Shown: positions 53,041-60,246 of the stretch, piece after piece
How positions within the stretch are numbered: position 1 is the stretch's first letter
Layout: each line of letters opens with the position of its first letter
Assembly (NCBI GenBank): GCA_947458265.1
Contig: CANGYF010000001.1
Coordinates: forward strand, 124,001-188,000
DNA: 64,000 bases
Source of the DNA: Betaproteobacteria bacterium
GTDB lineage: Bacteria; Pseudomonadota; Gammaproteobacteria; Burkholderiales; CAIKXV01
Direction: 5' to 3'
Made by a program: the position numbers and the translations under genes
The notes under the pieces: model-generated
Seen by the model: the letters and a program-made list of their open reading frames with translations, nothing else
What the model was told of the DNA's origin: nothing
Databases searched by the model: none

Positions 53041-53322
53041 TCACACCTTTTCAGCCCATGGCGCACGTCGAGAAAACAACGCCTTCAAGCCCGGGTTGTC
53101 CCGCGCCGGTCTATCCAGCAAGGACAGCAGGGCCTGCGATTGACTGCCCGTTACCAGAAACAGCCTCTGGTCCAGCAAGGCCTGCTCAGCGGCCTGGCAT
53201 GCACTGTCGAGAATGAACTCCGTCATCGACTTGTTCGATATCTCGGCCGCCCGGCGCAAAACGGCTTCCTGCCGGGGAGTGGCACGCAATCCAAGGCGGG
53301 CGGAGCGGGTGGCGGTTGTCAT
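53041..53322 (-). CDS. DUF1778 antitoxin (TacA-like)
   Basis: A 93-residue ribbon-helix-helix antitoxin. The N-terminus ATRSARLGLRATPRQEAVLR and NKSMTEFILDSACQAAEQAL are typical DUF1778 motifs; the C-terminus (LLDRPARDNPGLKALFSRRA) is the toxin-neutralising part. The start was set at ATG 53322, since the upstream open frame has no similarity. It is paired with the GNAT toxin immediately downstream and should repress its own promoter. Confidence 0.87.
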   Translation of the reverse strand: MTTATRSARLGLRATPRQEAVLRRAAEISNKSMTEFILDSACQAAEQALLDQRLFLVTGSQSQALLSLLDRPARDNPGLKALFSRRAPWAEKV

Positions 53323-53755
53323 GGCGAGACTCTTCGAGATTTGCTTGATGTTAGTACAGCGGGCGTACAGTGGCAACCGCTGCGGTGATCGCGCGAGCAG
53401 CCTCGCCATGGAGGAACTGGCGCGGCAGGCCCAGGATCTTCGCCTGGGGTACGAGTGACGAGTTCACCGTTGATGGCGAGTGTGTCGCCGCCCGCCGGGG
53501 GTGAGCTACAGAAGGTTTATCTCTTTTTATGGCCACAGGATAACTATCCACGAGAGATAAAGAGGGATAAATGCGACCTCCCACCGACCTGCGCTGCAGA
53601 CATGGCTAAGCGGCTTCTGCACCCGAAGAGGCTCACCAGGAACAACATCTGATTTTCTCTTCCTCAAGACTGGCTCGCATCGCGCTCGGGTTCGCGCACT
53701 CACGATCAAGGGCAAGCAGGCTTTCAACGGCTCAATGTCGTAGGGTCGAGGACGA
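53323..53755. other. Gene-poor interval with an inverted repeat
   Basis: About 430 bases with no intact gene. The GC-rich left part contains the tacA promoter region. At 53516-53524 and 53553-53561 TTTATCTCT is repeated inversely as AGAGATAAA around 28 bases; a second, related AGGGATAAA follows at 53563-53571. This AT-rich patch is out of keeping with its surroundings and may be an operator or a relic of an insertion. The right end (53724-53755) carries the start of a destroyed PIN toxin gene. Confidence 0.4.
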
Positions 53756-53759
53756 TCAT
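53724..53759 (-). pseudogene. FitB/VapC-type PIN toxin relic
   Basis: The minus strand from ATG 53759 reads MIVLDPTTLSR and then TGA. PIN toxins of the FitB type start MI(V/L)LDTNVLS, so the first nine codons are still recognisable. The ATG overlaps the antitoxin stop by four bases (ATGA), exactly the coupling expected for a fitA-fitB operon. Downstream sequence shows no PIN domain in any frame, so the toxin is lost while its antitoxin persists. Confidence 0.5.
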
Positions 53760-54010
53760 CGAGGTTGGCGGCCGAGTTGGGGTGGCTCACGCAAGGGGTC
53801 GCGAGCGGGTAGCTTGAGTTCAGCTCGCGCAGCCGCAGTCACGCGGGCGCGAATCGCAGCAGCGAGGTCGCGTGGCGAGGCGGTATCGCTCATGACTTGG
53901 CGAAGGATGTCACGCGCCTCCTCCTCCATCGAGCGGCCGTGCTCGGCGGCGCGCACTCGCAAGCGCTGCTTGATGTCGTCATCGAGGTTGCGGATGGTGA
54001 TGCTGGCCAC
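53756..54010 (-). CDS. FitA-like antitoxin without a functional toxin
   Basis: An 84-residue ribbon-helix-helix antitoxin: ASITIRNLDDDIKQRLRVRA, then HGRSMEEEARDILRQVMSD, the diagnostic FitA pattern. The start is GTG 54010 with GGAG seven bases upstream; the frame is open further upstream but without similarity. The toxin that should follow is reduced to nine codons. The protein may still bind its own promoter or neutralise toxins from related loci. Confidence 0.8.
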   Translation of the reverse strand: MASITIRNLDDDIKQRLRVRAAEHGRSMEEEARDILRQVMSDTASPRDLAAAIRARVTAAARAELKLPARDPLREPPQLGRQPR

Positions 54011-54145
54011 GGCGGGGCTCCAGTGCTGGAACAGGCCTGGATTTTGACCGATGATTGCAATGCAATCACTGAATGCACGCGAGTGTGCGCTGGCCCTGAT
54101 CCTGGCATCTTGCAGCTCAAGTACAGAAATCCTTACCCTCAGCGC

Positions 54146-54391
54146 ATGAAGACGACGCTCAACCTGAACGATCAACTGCTGGCCGATGCCAAGGCGCTGG
54201 CGGCCCAACAGCGCACGAGCCTGACGCGATTGATCGAGGAAGGGCTTCAGTTGCGCCTTCGCGCGAAGGCGGACGCTGCGTCGCATGGCAGGGTTCGTCT
54301 GCCGGTGTTCAAGGGTCGTGGCGGTCTGGTGAAGGGGGTCAACCCACTGAGCAACAAGGCACTGCTCGACGCCATTGACGATGACGCCTGA
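54146..54391 (+). CDS. VapB-type antitoxin (DUF2191-like)
   Basis: An 81-residue protein, MKTTLNLNDQLLADAKALAA then QQRTSLTRLIEEGLQLRL, an RHH-type antitoxin N-terminus, with the toxin-binding tail GRGGLVKGVNPLSNKALLDA and a final acidic DDDA. The start is ATG 54146. It overlaps the damaged vapC by 11 bases. The antitoxin is full length. Confidence 0.82.
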   Translation: MKTTLNLNDQLLADAKALAAQQRTSLTRLIEEGLQLRLRAKADAASHGRVRLPVFKGRGGLVKGVNPLSNKALLDAIDDDA

Positions 54392-54586
54392 TGTCAACGT
54401 GCTGGTCGCCGCGTCGCGCGTGACTGGCTCGAGGGGGCGATCGGCGCCGCGAAGGCCGGCGCGTCCTTGACGCTGATGCCGATGGTACTCGCCAGCTTCC
54501 TCCGGCTGGTCGCGAGCCCGAAGATCTTCCAGTCGGCCACCCCGATCAAGGATGCAGTCGCCTTTTTGATTTCTAATTCGACATAG
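54381..54586 (+). pseudogene. VapC-type PIN toxin, broken by a deletion and frame change
   Basis: From ATG 54381 the frame reads MTPDVNVLVAASR, the correct VapC start with its first catalytic Asp, then goes out of frame. In the next frame RDWLEGAIGAAKAGASLTLM and LRLVASPKIFQSATPIKDAV follow, which are later parts of the same toxin family. The stretch between (about 15-20 residues) is missing, so a small out-of-frame deletion at about 54420 explains the break. After FLISNST a stop (54584) cuts off the C-terminal catalytic half. It is inactive as sequenced. Confidence 0.8.
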
Positions 54587-54649
54587 AAGTCGCGTAATTG
54601 AGGATTAGCGACCCGTAGTCCATCAAACGCCGCGCCAGCCCCGGTGGGG

Positions 54650-55348
54650 TCACCGCCAGCCCTGGGCGGGGAACAGGATTTCTGGCGAGCGCTCCAACTC
54701 ATAGCTGGTACTACGACCCCCCGCGTCCGACTTGCGCAGGACGCCACGGGCCAGCAGATCCGTGATGTCGCGCAGCGCGGTGTCCGGCGAGCACTGGGCG
54801 ATCGCCGCCCATTTGCTGCCGGTGAGCTTGCCCTCGAATCCATCAAGTAGCCGGTTGACCAGCTTCACCTGTCGCTCGTTCAGCGGCGCAGAGCCCGGTG
54901 CAGCCCAGCGCTGCCAGAACCGCGTTCTGGCCAGCACGGCGTCGAGCGTGTGCTGTGTCTGATCGACGGCGCGGTGCAGGGTTTCCAGAAACCAGGCGAG
55001 CCACTCCGTGACATCGAGCGATTGCTTCTGCGTGCGTTCCAGGATGTCGTAGTAGGCCTTGCGCTCCCGCTGGATCTGCGCCGACAGGCTGTAGAAGCGC
55101 TGCGGGCTACCATCTGCGCGCGCCAGGAACAGGTCGCCGACAGCGCGCGCGATACGGCCGTTACCGTCGTCGAACGGGTGCAGGGTGACAAACCACAAGT
55201 GCGCAAGGCCGGCCTTGATCAGCGGTGGCTCGTTCGACGCGCTGTTGGCCCAGTGGATAAAGCGGTCGGTTTCGGACTCAAGTCGATCGGCCGGCGGCGC
55301 TTCGAAATGCGTGTATTCGCCGCCGTTCATGCGGAGATCATGGGCCAT
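54650..55348 (-). CDS. Fic-domain protein, N-terminally truncated
   Basis: A 232-residue Fic protein. The AMP-transferase motif is intact, TLHPFDDGNGRIARAVGDLF (HPFxDGNGRxxR), preceded by LAHLWFV and followed by YSLSAQIQRERKAYYDILER. A C-terminal winged-helix part (LDGFEGKLTGSKWAAIAQCS, then LRDITDLLARGVLRKS) is complete. Normal relatives are about 370 residues; about 130 residues are missing from the front, including the region where class II Fic proteins carry the inhibitory S/TxxxE motif. ATG 55348 was used, but the original start is gone. It could be a relic or an unregulated enzyme. Confidence 0.78.
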   Translation of the reverse strand: MAHDLRMNGGEYTHFEAPPADRLESETDRFIHWANSASNEPPLIKAGLAHLWFVTLHPFDDGNGRIARAVGDLFLARADGSPQRFYSLSAQIQRERKAYYDILERTQKQSLDVTEWLAWFLETLHRAVDQTQHTLDAVLARTRFWQRWAAPGSAPLNERQVKLVNRLLDGFEGKLTGSKWAAIAQCSPDTALRDITDLLARGVLRKSDAGGRSTSYELERSPEILFPAQGWR

Positions 55349-55391
55349 ATTCTCCGCAACCGTACGTTATTCACCGCGCATCATGCGGCGA

Positions 55392-55772
55392 TCACCACTC
55401 GACGCCGAATATCACCCCCCAGAAGCCCGCCGCCACGATGCTCCACAGCAGCACGTTCCACCACATGCACAGGAAGCTGCGCACGTAGGCCTGCTCGGGG
55501 TTCGAGCGCAGGTAGACCACCGGCACCCTGGCGCCCAGGCGGGTGGACTGCGAGCGGGGACCCTCGGCGCGGAAGGTGTGCTCCTGCCCGAGGCGGTCGG
55601 TGAAGCGCACGACCGGGTGGTCGACGGTGGCTTCGTAGCCGTCCTCGATCTCATGTCCGACCACGGTGCCGGTGGCCGTGCCGCCGGAGCGCAGCACCGC
55701 GAGCCGCCGCAGCACCTGGTACGCGATGAATGCCGTGACGGCCAGCGTGACAGCGAGCGTGTAGTAGAACAT
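55392..55772 (-). CDS. DUF3592 membrane protein
   Basis: A 126-residue protein with a membrane helix at each end (YYTLAVTLAVTAFIAYQVL; WWNVLLWSIVAAGFWGVIFG) and a small beta-rich domain between (GTVVGHEIEDGYEATVDHPV, VPVVYLRSNPEQAYV). This is the DUF3592 layout; no function is known. It lies 43 bases upstream of the Fic gene on the same strand. It may be the original neighbour across the deletion that removed the Fic N-terminus. Confidence 0.82.
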   Translation of the reverse strand: MFYYTLAVTLAVTAFIAYQVLRRLAVLRSGGTATGTVVGHEIEDGYEATVDHPVVRFTDRLGQEHTFRAEGPRSQSTRLGARVPVVYLRSNPEQAYVRSFLCMWWNVLLWSIVAAGFWGVIFGVEW

Positions 55773-55898
55773 GGGCGTCGGAGCTCGTTGTCGAGGCGTG
55801 GGGGAATGGGTGCCGGTGCGCTGGTGGCTGGTGAGCAGCCTATGAAGCCGTGGCCGCTACATGCGCTTAGTCTTGCCGCTGACTCGTGGCCTAGCCCT

Positions 55899-56078
55899 CG
55901 AGATGAGTGCCTTAACGAGCACCGGCGCACCAGTCTGGCCCGTGCACGAGTGGAAATCGAACGCTGGCGTAGGGAGTGCAACGATAAACGATCGAAGAAG
56001 GCCTTGGGCGGCCAGACCCGCGCCCTTTACGCGAAGCAACTGGCCGGCAAGGCCCTTACAATGGCTGCCGCACTCTAG
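55899..56078 (+). mobile_element. IS3-family transposase C-terminal remnant
   Basis: The plus strand reads DECLNEHRRTSLARARVEIE then RWRRECNDKRSKKALGGQTR and ALYAKQLAGK up to a stop at 56076-56078. This is the end of an IS3-type OrfB integrase core (the 'DECLNEHWF...Y...RPH.ALG..TP' tail), with several substitutions in conserved positions. No DDE domain, no OrfA and no terminal inverted repeats were found, so only the last 58 codons remain. A poly-G tract (56099-56108) lies 20 bases further on. Confidence 0.72.
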
Positions 56079-56164
56079 ATTCGAGTGCTACTGATTGCGG
56101 GGGGGGGGCGTCGGCCCAGCTATCGATAGCTGCACGGTTGCCACATGGGTCAGTCCGGCTAGCT

Positions 56165-56923
56165 TCATTCCAGTCCATCGAAGCGCACGTGCATCCCGTG
56201 CCCGCGCCACAAGGGTGCCGGGACCTCCTCACTGGACTGGAAGGGCTGGTTCACGCTGACGACTGCGACCGACGCGAAGTGCCCAGTGGTACTCAGCCTT
56301 GCGCAGCCCGTTGCAATGGCAGCCCAGTTGGTCGGGCGATCGGCGCTGCTGGCTGGGAACCGTGCCGTCCTCACCACGACCCACTCCGGCCTCCTGGTCT
56401 TGCCTACGAACCAGATCGCTGGGTCTACCTCGGGGTGTCCCTGCCAGGACATCACCTCGAACCCTTCCTCTTCCAGATGGTCCCGGACCACGTTAACCGC
56501 CATGTCCTGAACCTCCCACGGCGTCATTACGATTTTCTCGTCCGTGATCAGGGCCACCGGGTCGATCGGCTTTCCGCTCTCTGAATTCAACAAGCCCCAG
56601 CCTGGCATGTCGGCCACCCAGCCGCCGCCGAAGAGCTTCCTTTTCATCGGCAGGATGCACGCGTGGCCGTTGGCATCCTTGGCGGCGGCAGCAAGTCCAT
56701 GGATGGAGCCGGGGCCCTGGACTTTGCCGTCCACGTCCTCGATACGGACGAAGAACAACTGATTGCCGAGACGAAACGACAGGTGCTCCCGGAACGGCGG
56801 ATTGGGATGTGCACGCAGCCATGACTGGATTCCGCCATCGACTTGCTGGCTAAGGTGTATGCCGGCAGCCTTCCAGCACGGAAAGAACGCTTCCGTCATC
56901 TCGTCCGCCTCGATGTTGTACAT
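56165..56923 (-). CDS. Hypothetical protein (third gene of an unknown operon)
   Basis: A 252-residue soluble protein of unknown function. It begins MYNIEADEMTEAFFPCWKAA, with AAGGA eight bases ahead, and has FREHLSFRLGNQLFFVRIED, GWGLLNSESGKPIDPVALI and an EEEGFEVMSWQGHPEVDPAI region, which looks like an alpha/beta domain. No signal peptide or membrane segment. It lies 82 bases downstream of the membrane protein gene and on the same strand as two other unknown genes. Confidence 0.72.
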   Translation of the reverse strand: MYNIEADEMTEAFFPCWKAAGIHLSQQVDGGIQSWLRAHPNPPFREHLSFRLGNQLFFVRIEDVDGKVQGPGSIHGLAAAAKDANGHACILPMKRKLFGGGWVADMPGWGLLNSESGKPIDPVALITDEKIVMTPWEVQDMAVNVVRDHLEEEGFEVMSWQGHPEVDPAIWFVGKTRRPEWVVVRTARFPASSADRPTNWAAIATGCARLSTTGHFASVAVVSVNQPFQSSEEVPAPLWRGHGMHVRFDGLE

Positions 56924-57005
56924 GTTCGATTCCTTTCTGCCACCTTGGCATTCGTGTCCCTTCTGCCTTGGCTGTACCGATCGCACGGCCGTCCCCAGCC
57001 CCACC

Positions 57006-57578
57006 CTAATAGGGGTCCTTGAACGCCGTTAGAAAGTGGCGAGTCGGGGCGCCGTCACGCACGATCACATATCCGCCCCTGAACCATTCGTGTCCCCACG
57101 CCGTCTTCCAGTGCGCCGTGAATGACCAGACTTCCTCGTCCGCTCGGGCACCTTCGATGAAGCGTTTCCAGCCAGCATTCAGATGGCCGAACGGCAAGTT
57201 CGGCACGGCGCCCAGGGGATCTTCGACCGCTTCTCGTGCTTCGATCTGCGGGATCGTCAGTAGCTCTTGCAGGTGCTCTCGCTCGACGGTGAACTCTTTT
57301 TTTTCTTCCGGCAGGTAAGGAGCCTCCCGATTCGACAGGAATTCCTTGCCCATGCGGTAAAGCGCAACCGGCCAGGCGAATACGATGACCAGCGCAGTGA
57401 GCGTCGGCGCCACGAGGCGGTTCAGGATTCGGTACGAAAGATTCTGCCGCTCCGGCTGCGTCGCAAGAAGGAACGCCTGAAGCCACTCCGACGCTCGCTC
57501 TCTCGCCAGCCAATGCTCGGCGACCACGATGGCAAGCGTCACGACGCCGATCCCGAGGTACCCGTACAGGTAGATCAC
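57006..57578 (-). CDS. Hypothetical membrane protein (second gene of an unknown operon)
   Basis: A 190-residue protein with two membrane segments, YLYGYLGIGVVTLAIVVAEH at the start and LVAPTLTALVIVFAWPVALY around residues 54-74. A soluble C-terminal domain follows (FTVEREHLQELLTIPQIEAR, WKRFIEGARADEEVWSFTA, WGHEWFRGGYVIVRDGAPTR). The start overlaps the preceding gene's stop by four bases, so they are co-translated. No known family recognised. Confidence 0.75.
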   Translation of the reverse strand: MIYLYGYLGIGVVTLAIVVAEHWLARERASEWLQAFLLATQPERQNLSYRILNRLVAPTLTALVIVFAWPVALYRMGKEFLSNREAPYLPEEKKEFTVEREHLQELLTIPQIEAREAVEDPLGAVPNLPFGHLNAGWKRFIEGARADEEVWSFTAHWKTAWGHEWFRGGYVIVRDGAPTRHFLTAFKDPY

Positions 57579-57994
57579 GCGGCCTCTCCTTCAAGGCATG
57601 CCTCGGTATGCTTGACGACGCCTCGCTCCATCTCCAGTACAACGTCTCGCGCCTGTGTGCTGGCGAACCCTTCGTGGACGTGCTTGAGCGTTGTGCCCAG
57701 CGTGATGTGGATCGTGCCGGAATACCAGTGGGCAAAAACCCTGTCCGGGAAATCCGGAAAGAAGGTGGCAACCGATGCTTCGGTATGGTCCACGAGGGTG
57801 CCTCTCAGCCCGATCAGGTAGAGCCGGCCATCGATGATTTCCCAACTGCCGACGTAACCGCGCCACAGGGTCGAGTAAAGCGCCAGAAAGTTCGGGGCGA
57901 TCCCGGCCAGGGTGAAGTAGTCGTGGAGGGGAGTGGTGCGCATGTCCACGGTCTTACCCTCGTAGAGGAGAGTCTCGCTGGTCTGCCTGGTCAT
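57575..57994 (-). CDS. Hypothetical protein (first gene of an unknown operon)
   Basis: A 139-residue protein: TSETLLYEGKTVDMRTTPLH, then LYSTLWRGYVGSWEIIDGRL, YLIGLRGTLVD and VFAHWYSGTIHITLG. This belongs to a widespread family of small uncharacterised proteins seen in diverse bacteria; the function is unknown. ATG 57994 was taken as start. It overlaps the next gene by four bases, and its composition fits the island. Confidence 0.78.
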   Translation of the reverse strand: MTRQTSETLLYEGKTVDMRTTPLHDYFTLAGIAPNFLALYSTLWRGYVGSWEIIDGRLYLIGLRGTLVDHTEASVATFFPDFPDRVFAHWYSGTIHITLGTTLKHVHEGFASTQARDVVLEMERGVVKHTEACLEGEAA

Positions 57995-58127
57995 GCGCGC
58001 TGCGCTCCCAATCCCGGAGGTCGATTTGGCCCATTGTTTCCGGTGGAACAAATAGCGGTTGGCAGGCTCACCAGATGAGCCTGTGCTGGCGCAAGGTATT
58101 TCAGCAGGACCTTTCTGGGGAGCTCAG

Positions 58128-58451
58128 GTGATCTGGTACAAGTTTCGTGTCGGCGACTACATCACGCAAACCCTGCACTTGTCTGACGCAGAGGATCTCG
58201 CATACCGGCGGCTGCTCGATCTCTACTACCTGAGCGAGAGCCCCATCCCTCTGGACACGGATGCGGTTGCTCGCAGGATCCGCCTGGACCTGGATGTAAC
58301 CGAGTCGGTTCTTGCGGAGTACTTCGACAGGACCGACGAGGGGTATCGCGACCCGCGCTGCGATAGCGAGATCGCGCGGTATCGCCATCAGGTCGAGACG
58401 AACAGCGCACTCGGCAAGCGAGGCGGCAGGCGGAAGAAAGCCGAGTCTTGA
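58128..58451 (+). CDS. DUF1376 (YdaU-like) protein
   Basis: A 107-residue protein of the DUF1376 family associated with phage replication modules. It reads IWYKFRVGDYITQTLHLSDA then EDLAYRRLLDLYYLSESPIP and ends in a basic tail (KRGGRRKKAES). The start was put at GTG 58128, with GGGGAG at 58117-58122; an upstream TTG (58059) also opens the frame. It stands alone with no other replication gene, so it is likely a prophage leftover. Its function in phages is not established. Confidence 0.8.
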   Translation: MIWYKFRVGDYITQTLHLSDAEDLAYRRLLDLYYLSESPIPLDTDAVARRIRLDLDVTESVLAEYFDRTDEGYRDPRCDSEIARYRHQVETNSALGKRGGRRKKAES

Positions 58452-58510
58452 TCCTTTCAGCCAATCCCCGGCGCGTCGCGCAGGCGCCCGCTGGCTTTCG
58501 CAGAATTGCT

Positions 58511-58837
58511 TCAGTGCCGGTAGTCTTCTTCCCGCTGGTGGCGAACCGCGCCCACGACGACGTTGTTGCCGACGATCTCGAAGAGAACGATATAGCCCGT
58601 GCCGCCGAATGGAACGATCAATTCGCGCGAGCGACCATTGCCCAGTTCTGCTCGACGGCATGAGTAGGGCGACCAGGACAGCAGGCGCATGCCCTCGCGG
58701 ATGGCGTCCAGTGCTCGTTGGGGTGTGGTCCAGTCCGGTGTCTCGCTCGCAAGCTCGCGCGCGATGGCGAAGTCCTCCAGACGTCGCAGGTCCGCTACCG
58801 CTTCCTGCAGCAGCGTGACCGTGTATTGGGTCGTCAC
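58511..58837 (-). CDS. RelE/ParE-superfamily toxin
   Basis: A 108-residue protein with TVTLLQEAVADLRRLEDFAI at the start, GRSRELIVPFGGTGYIVLFE in the core and NVVVGAVRHQREEDYRH at the end, the usual RelE/ParE strand-and-tail arrangement with the C-terminal VRHQRE motif. It could inhibit DNA gyrase or cleave mRNA; this cannot be told. It overlaps its antitoxin by four bases (ATGA). No damage seen. Confidence 0.88.
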   Translation of the reverse strand: MTTQYTVTLLQEAVADLRRLEDFAIARELASETPDWTTPQRALDAIREGMRLLSWSPYSCRRAELGNGRSRELIVPFGGTGYIVLFEIVGNNVVVGAVRHQREEDYRH

Positions 58838-59118
58838 CGGCCTACGCGCTGAGCCGCCTGGCGCTTGGCGTCATCGAGGCGCGCCTGGAGGTCGGCCATG
58901 ACCTCGTCGACCGCGTGCCCGCCGCCTTCTTGCTTCCACCGCTCGATCGCCGCCTCGCCACGAGTGATGAACTCCAACTGCACGCGACGCCAAGCCGCGG
59001 CCGCGACGACCGCCTCCTCGATGAACTGGGTCAGCGACTCGCCCTCGCGCAAGACAGCCTCGACTTCTGCACGGACCTCGGGCTCGACGCGAATGGGCGG
59101 GAAGGTGGCGGAGCGCAT
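58834..59118 (-). CDS. Antitoxin (YlcI/YnfO-like)
   Basis: A 94-residue RHH-type protein: RSATFPPIRVEPEVRAEVEA then VLREGESLTQFIEEAVVAAA, which resembles the DUF3950/YlcI family, with a charged C-terminal helix (GHAVDEVMADLQARLDDAKR). ATG 59118 was chosen over an upstream ATG (59136). It precedes and overlaps the RelE/ParE toxin gene. Confidence 0.83.
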   Translation of the reverse strand: MRSATFPPIRVEPEVRAEVEAVLREGESLTQFIEEAVVAAAAWRRVQLEFITRGEAAIERWKQEGGGHAVDEVMADLQARLDDAKRQAAQRVGR

Positions 59119-59548
59119 GATTGAAATGTATAGCAAGCGTGCTACAAGAGCAATTCTGGCGGCGCTCTCGCACCATCGGGCCTCGACCCTCTCCTGGCAA
59201 GGCCGCGCGTCTTCAGCTCGAGTGCCGGATTGGGCTGGTCAACGACCAGCGTCAAATCTTGTCCGGCGTAACCCGAGTGGCTGCTTCAGACTGATTGCGG
59301 ACGTTCGGACTTGGTAGGCGAATGTCGGCAGGCACCAGTTCCTGTCATTCGCGACCGTCGGCCTCACGGCCAGCTGATCAGTTTGGCGCGTGACGGGACT
59401 AAGCGGACTGGCGGCTTGCGCGACCGGCAAGGACGGCGGCCGGTCCCAACGTGGCAACTGCCCGGGTCCAGTCCAGCCGCCTCTGCAACTTGACAACTTT
59501 AGGTAAAAAGCCAAATTTGGCTCTCCGACCAAAAAACCTCAAATCACT
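59119..59548. other. Intergenic region without a recognised gene
   Basis: About 430 bases between the antitoxin and an ATPase relic. The sequence contains phrases such as GATTGCGGACGTTCGG and CATTCGCGACCGTCGG, which look like decayed dispersed repeats seen at gene edges in other proteobacteria, but no complete copy is present. The right end becomes AT-rich and carries the palindrome at 59510-59521. Confidence 0.3.
59510..59521. promoter_or_regulatory. Palindrome upstream of ATPase relic
   Basis: A perfect 12-base palindrome GCCAAATTTGGC lies 27 bases upstream of the GTG start of the ATPase relic, inside an AT-rich window (TTTAGGTAAAAA before it, AAAAAACCTC after it). Its position suits an operator or a promoter element for that gene. 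Confidence 0.35.
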
Positions 59549-60013
59549 GTGACCGAAGAACTCGTCTTCCATCGCCCCAGCTACGCCCAGGCGCTGGCGC
59601 AGCAACTCCTGAAGCCGGGCCCATTGGACCAGGGACTACGCTCCGGCGTGTTTCTCTCGGGGATCCGGCGTATCGGCAAGACGACCTTCATCCGGCAGGA
59701 CTTCGTCCCGGCGCCCCTCGACCATGGGGCTCTTGTGTTGTACGTGGACCTATGGACGGACCGCTCGCGCCCGCCGATGGCGCACATACAGGAGGCGGTG
59801 CGCGCAGCGGCCTCCGAACTCGAGCAACCCACCTCTACGCTGCTGCAGAAGCTGCGCCGGGGCAAGGGAGTGAACGTTGGCGCAGCAGGAGACAGTTGGT
59901 CAGAGCGACAGCAGCCGTTCGGCAGGTCGCTGGAATCCCCGCCCAACCTCGGATGTATTACCATGCGGTCGAGCGGTAACACTCATGGAGAACGTGCATG
60001 GCTACGACGCTGA
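59549..60013 (+). pseudogene. AAA ATPase, truncated after the Walker A region
   Basis: The protein starts TEELVFHRPSYAQALAQQLL and has LSGIRRIGKTTFIRQDFVP (Walker A) and GALVLYVDLWTDRS, typical of an island ATPase family of about 400-500 residues. Similarity ends about residue 115 (window position about 59893); the rest (residues 116-154) is unrelated sequence that overlaps the next antitoxin gene. Walker B, sensor and C-terminal domains are missing. Confidence 0.72.
59955..59982. promoter_or_regulatory. Possible operator of the vapBC-type locus
   Basis: GTATTACC and GGTAACAC form an inverted repeat (one mismatch; core TTACC-N12-GGTAA) about 16 bases before the start of the AbrB-type antitoxin gene. 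Antitoxins of this kind repress their own promoter through such sites. A ribosome site GGAG follows at 59987-59990. Confidence 0.4.
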
Positions 60014-60246
60014 CCAGCAAGGGGCAGGTCACGATCCCCAAGCGCATCCGTGATGCGATGCATTTGGTGCCAGGAACACCTGTTGAGTTCTCGGTGAACG
60101 CGGCCGGCGAAGTGGTTCTTCACCCAGCACGGCCCGCCGGAGGTGCGCGCAACCCGACCCGAGACCGCTTCGATGCGGTTCGGGGTCGAGCTGATGTGCC
60201 CTGGCGCACCGATGCATTGATGAAGCTGCTGCGCGCCGACGATTGA
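59998..60246 (+). CDS. AbrB-fold antitoxin (VapB/MazE-like)
   Basis: An 82-residue swapped-hairpin AbrB-type antitoxin: ATTLTSKGQVTIPKRIRDAM then HLVPGTPVEFSVNAAGEVV. The C-terminal tail (RDRFDAVRGRADVPWRTDAL) should occupy the toxin active site. GGAG is eight bases ahead of the ATG. The stop TGA shares one base with the toxin ATG (TGATG). Confidence 0.9.
   Translation: MATTLTSKGQVTIPKRIRDAMHLVPGTPVEFSVNAAGEVVLHPARPAGGARNPTRDRFDAVRGRADVPWRTDALMKLLRADD

Noticed and set aside
59119-59548. Possible complete dispersed repeat or small gene
   Set aside because: Only fragments of repeat-like phrases are present, and no reading frame shows coding character.
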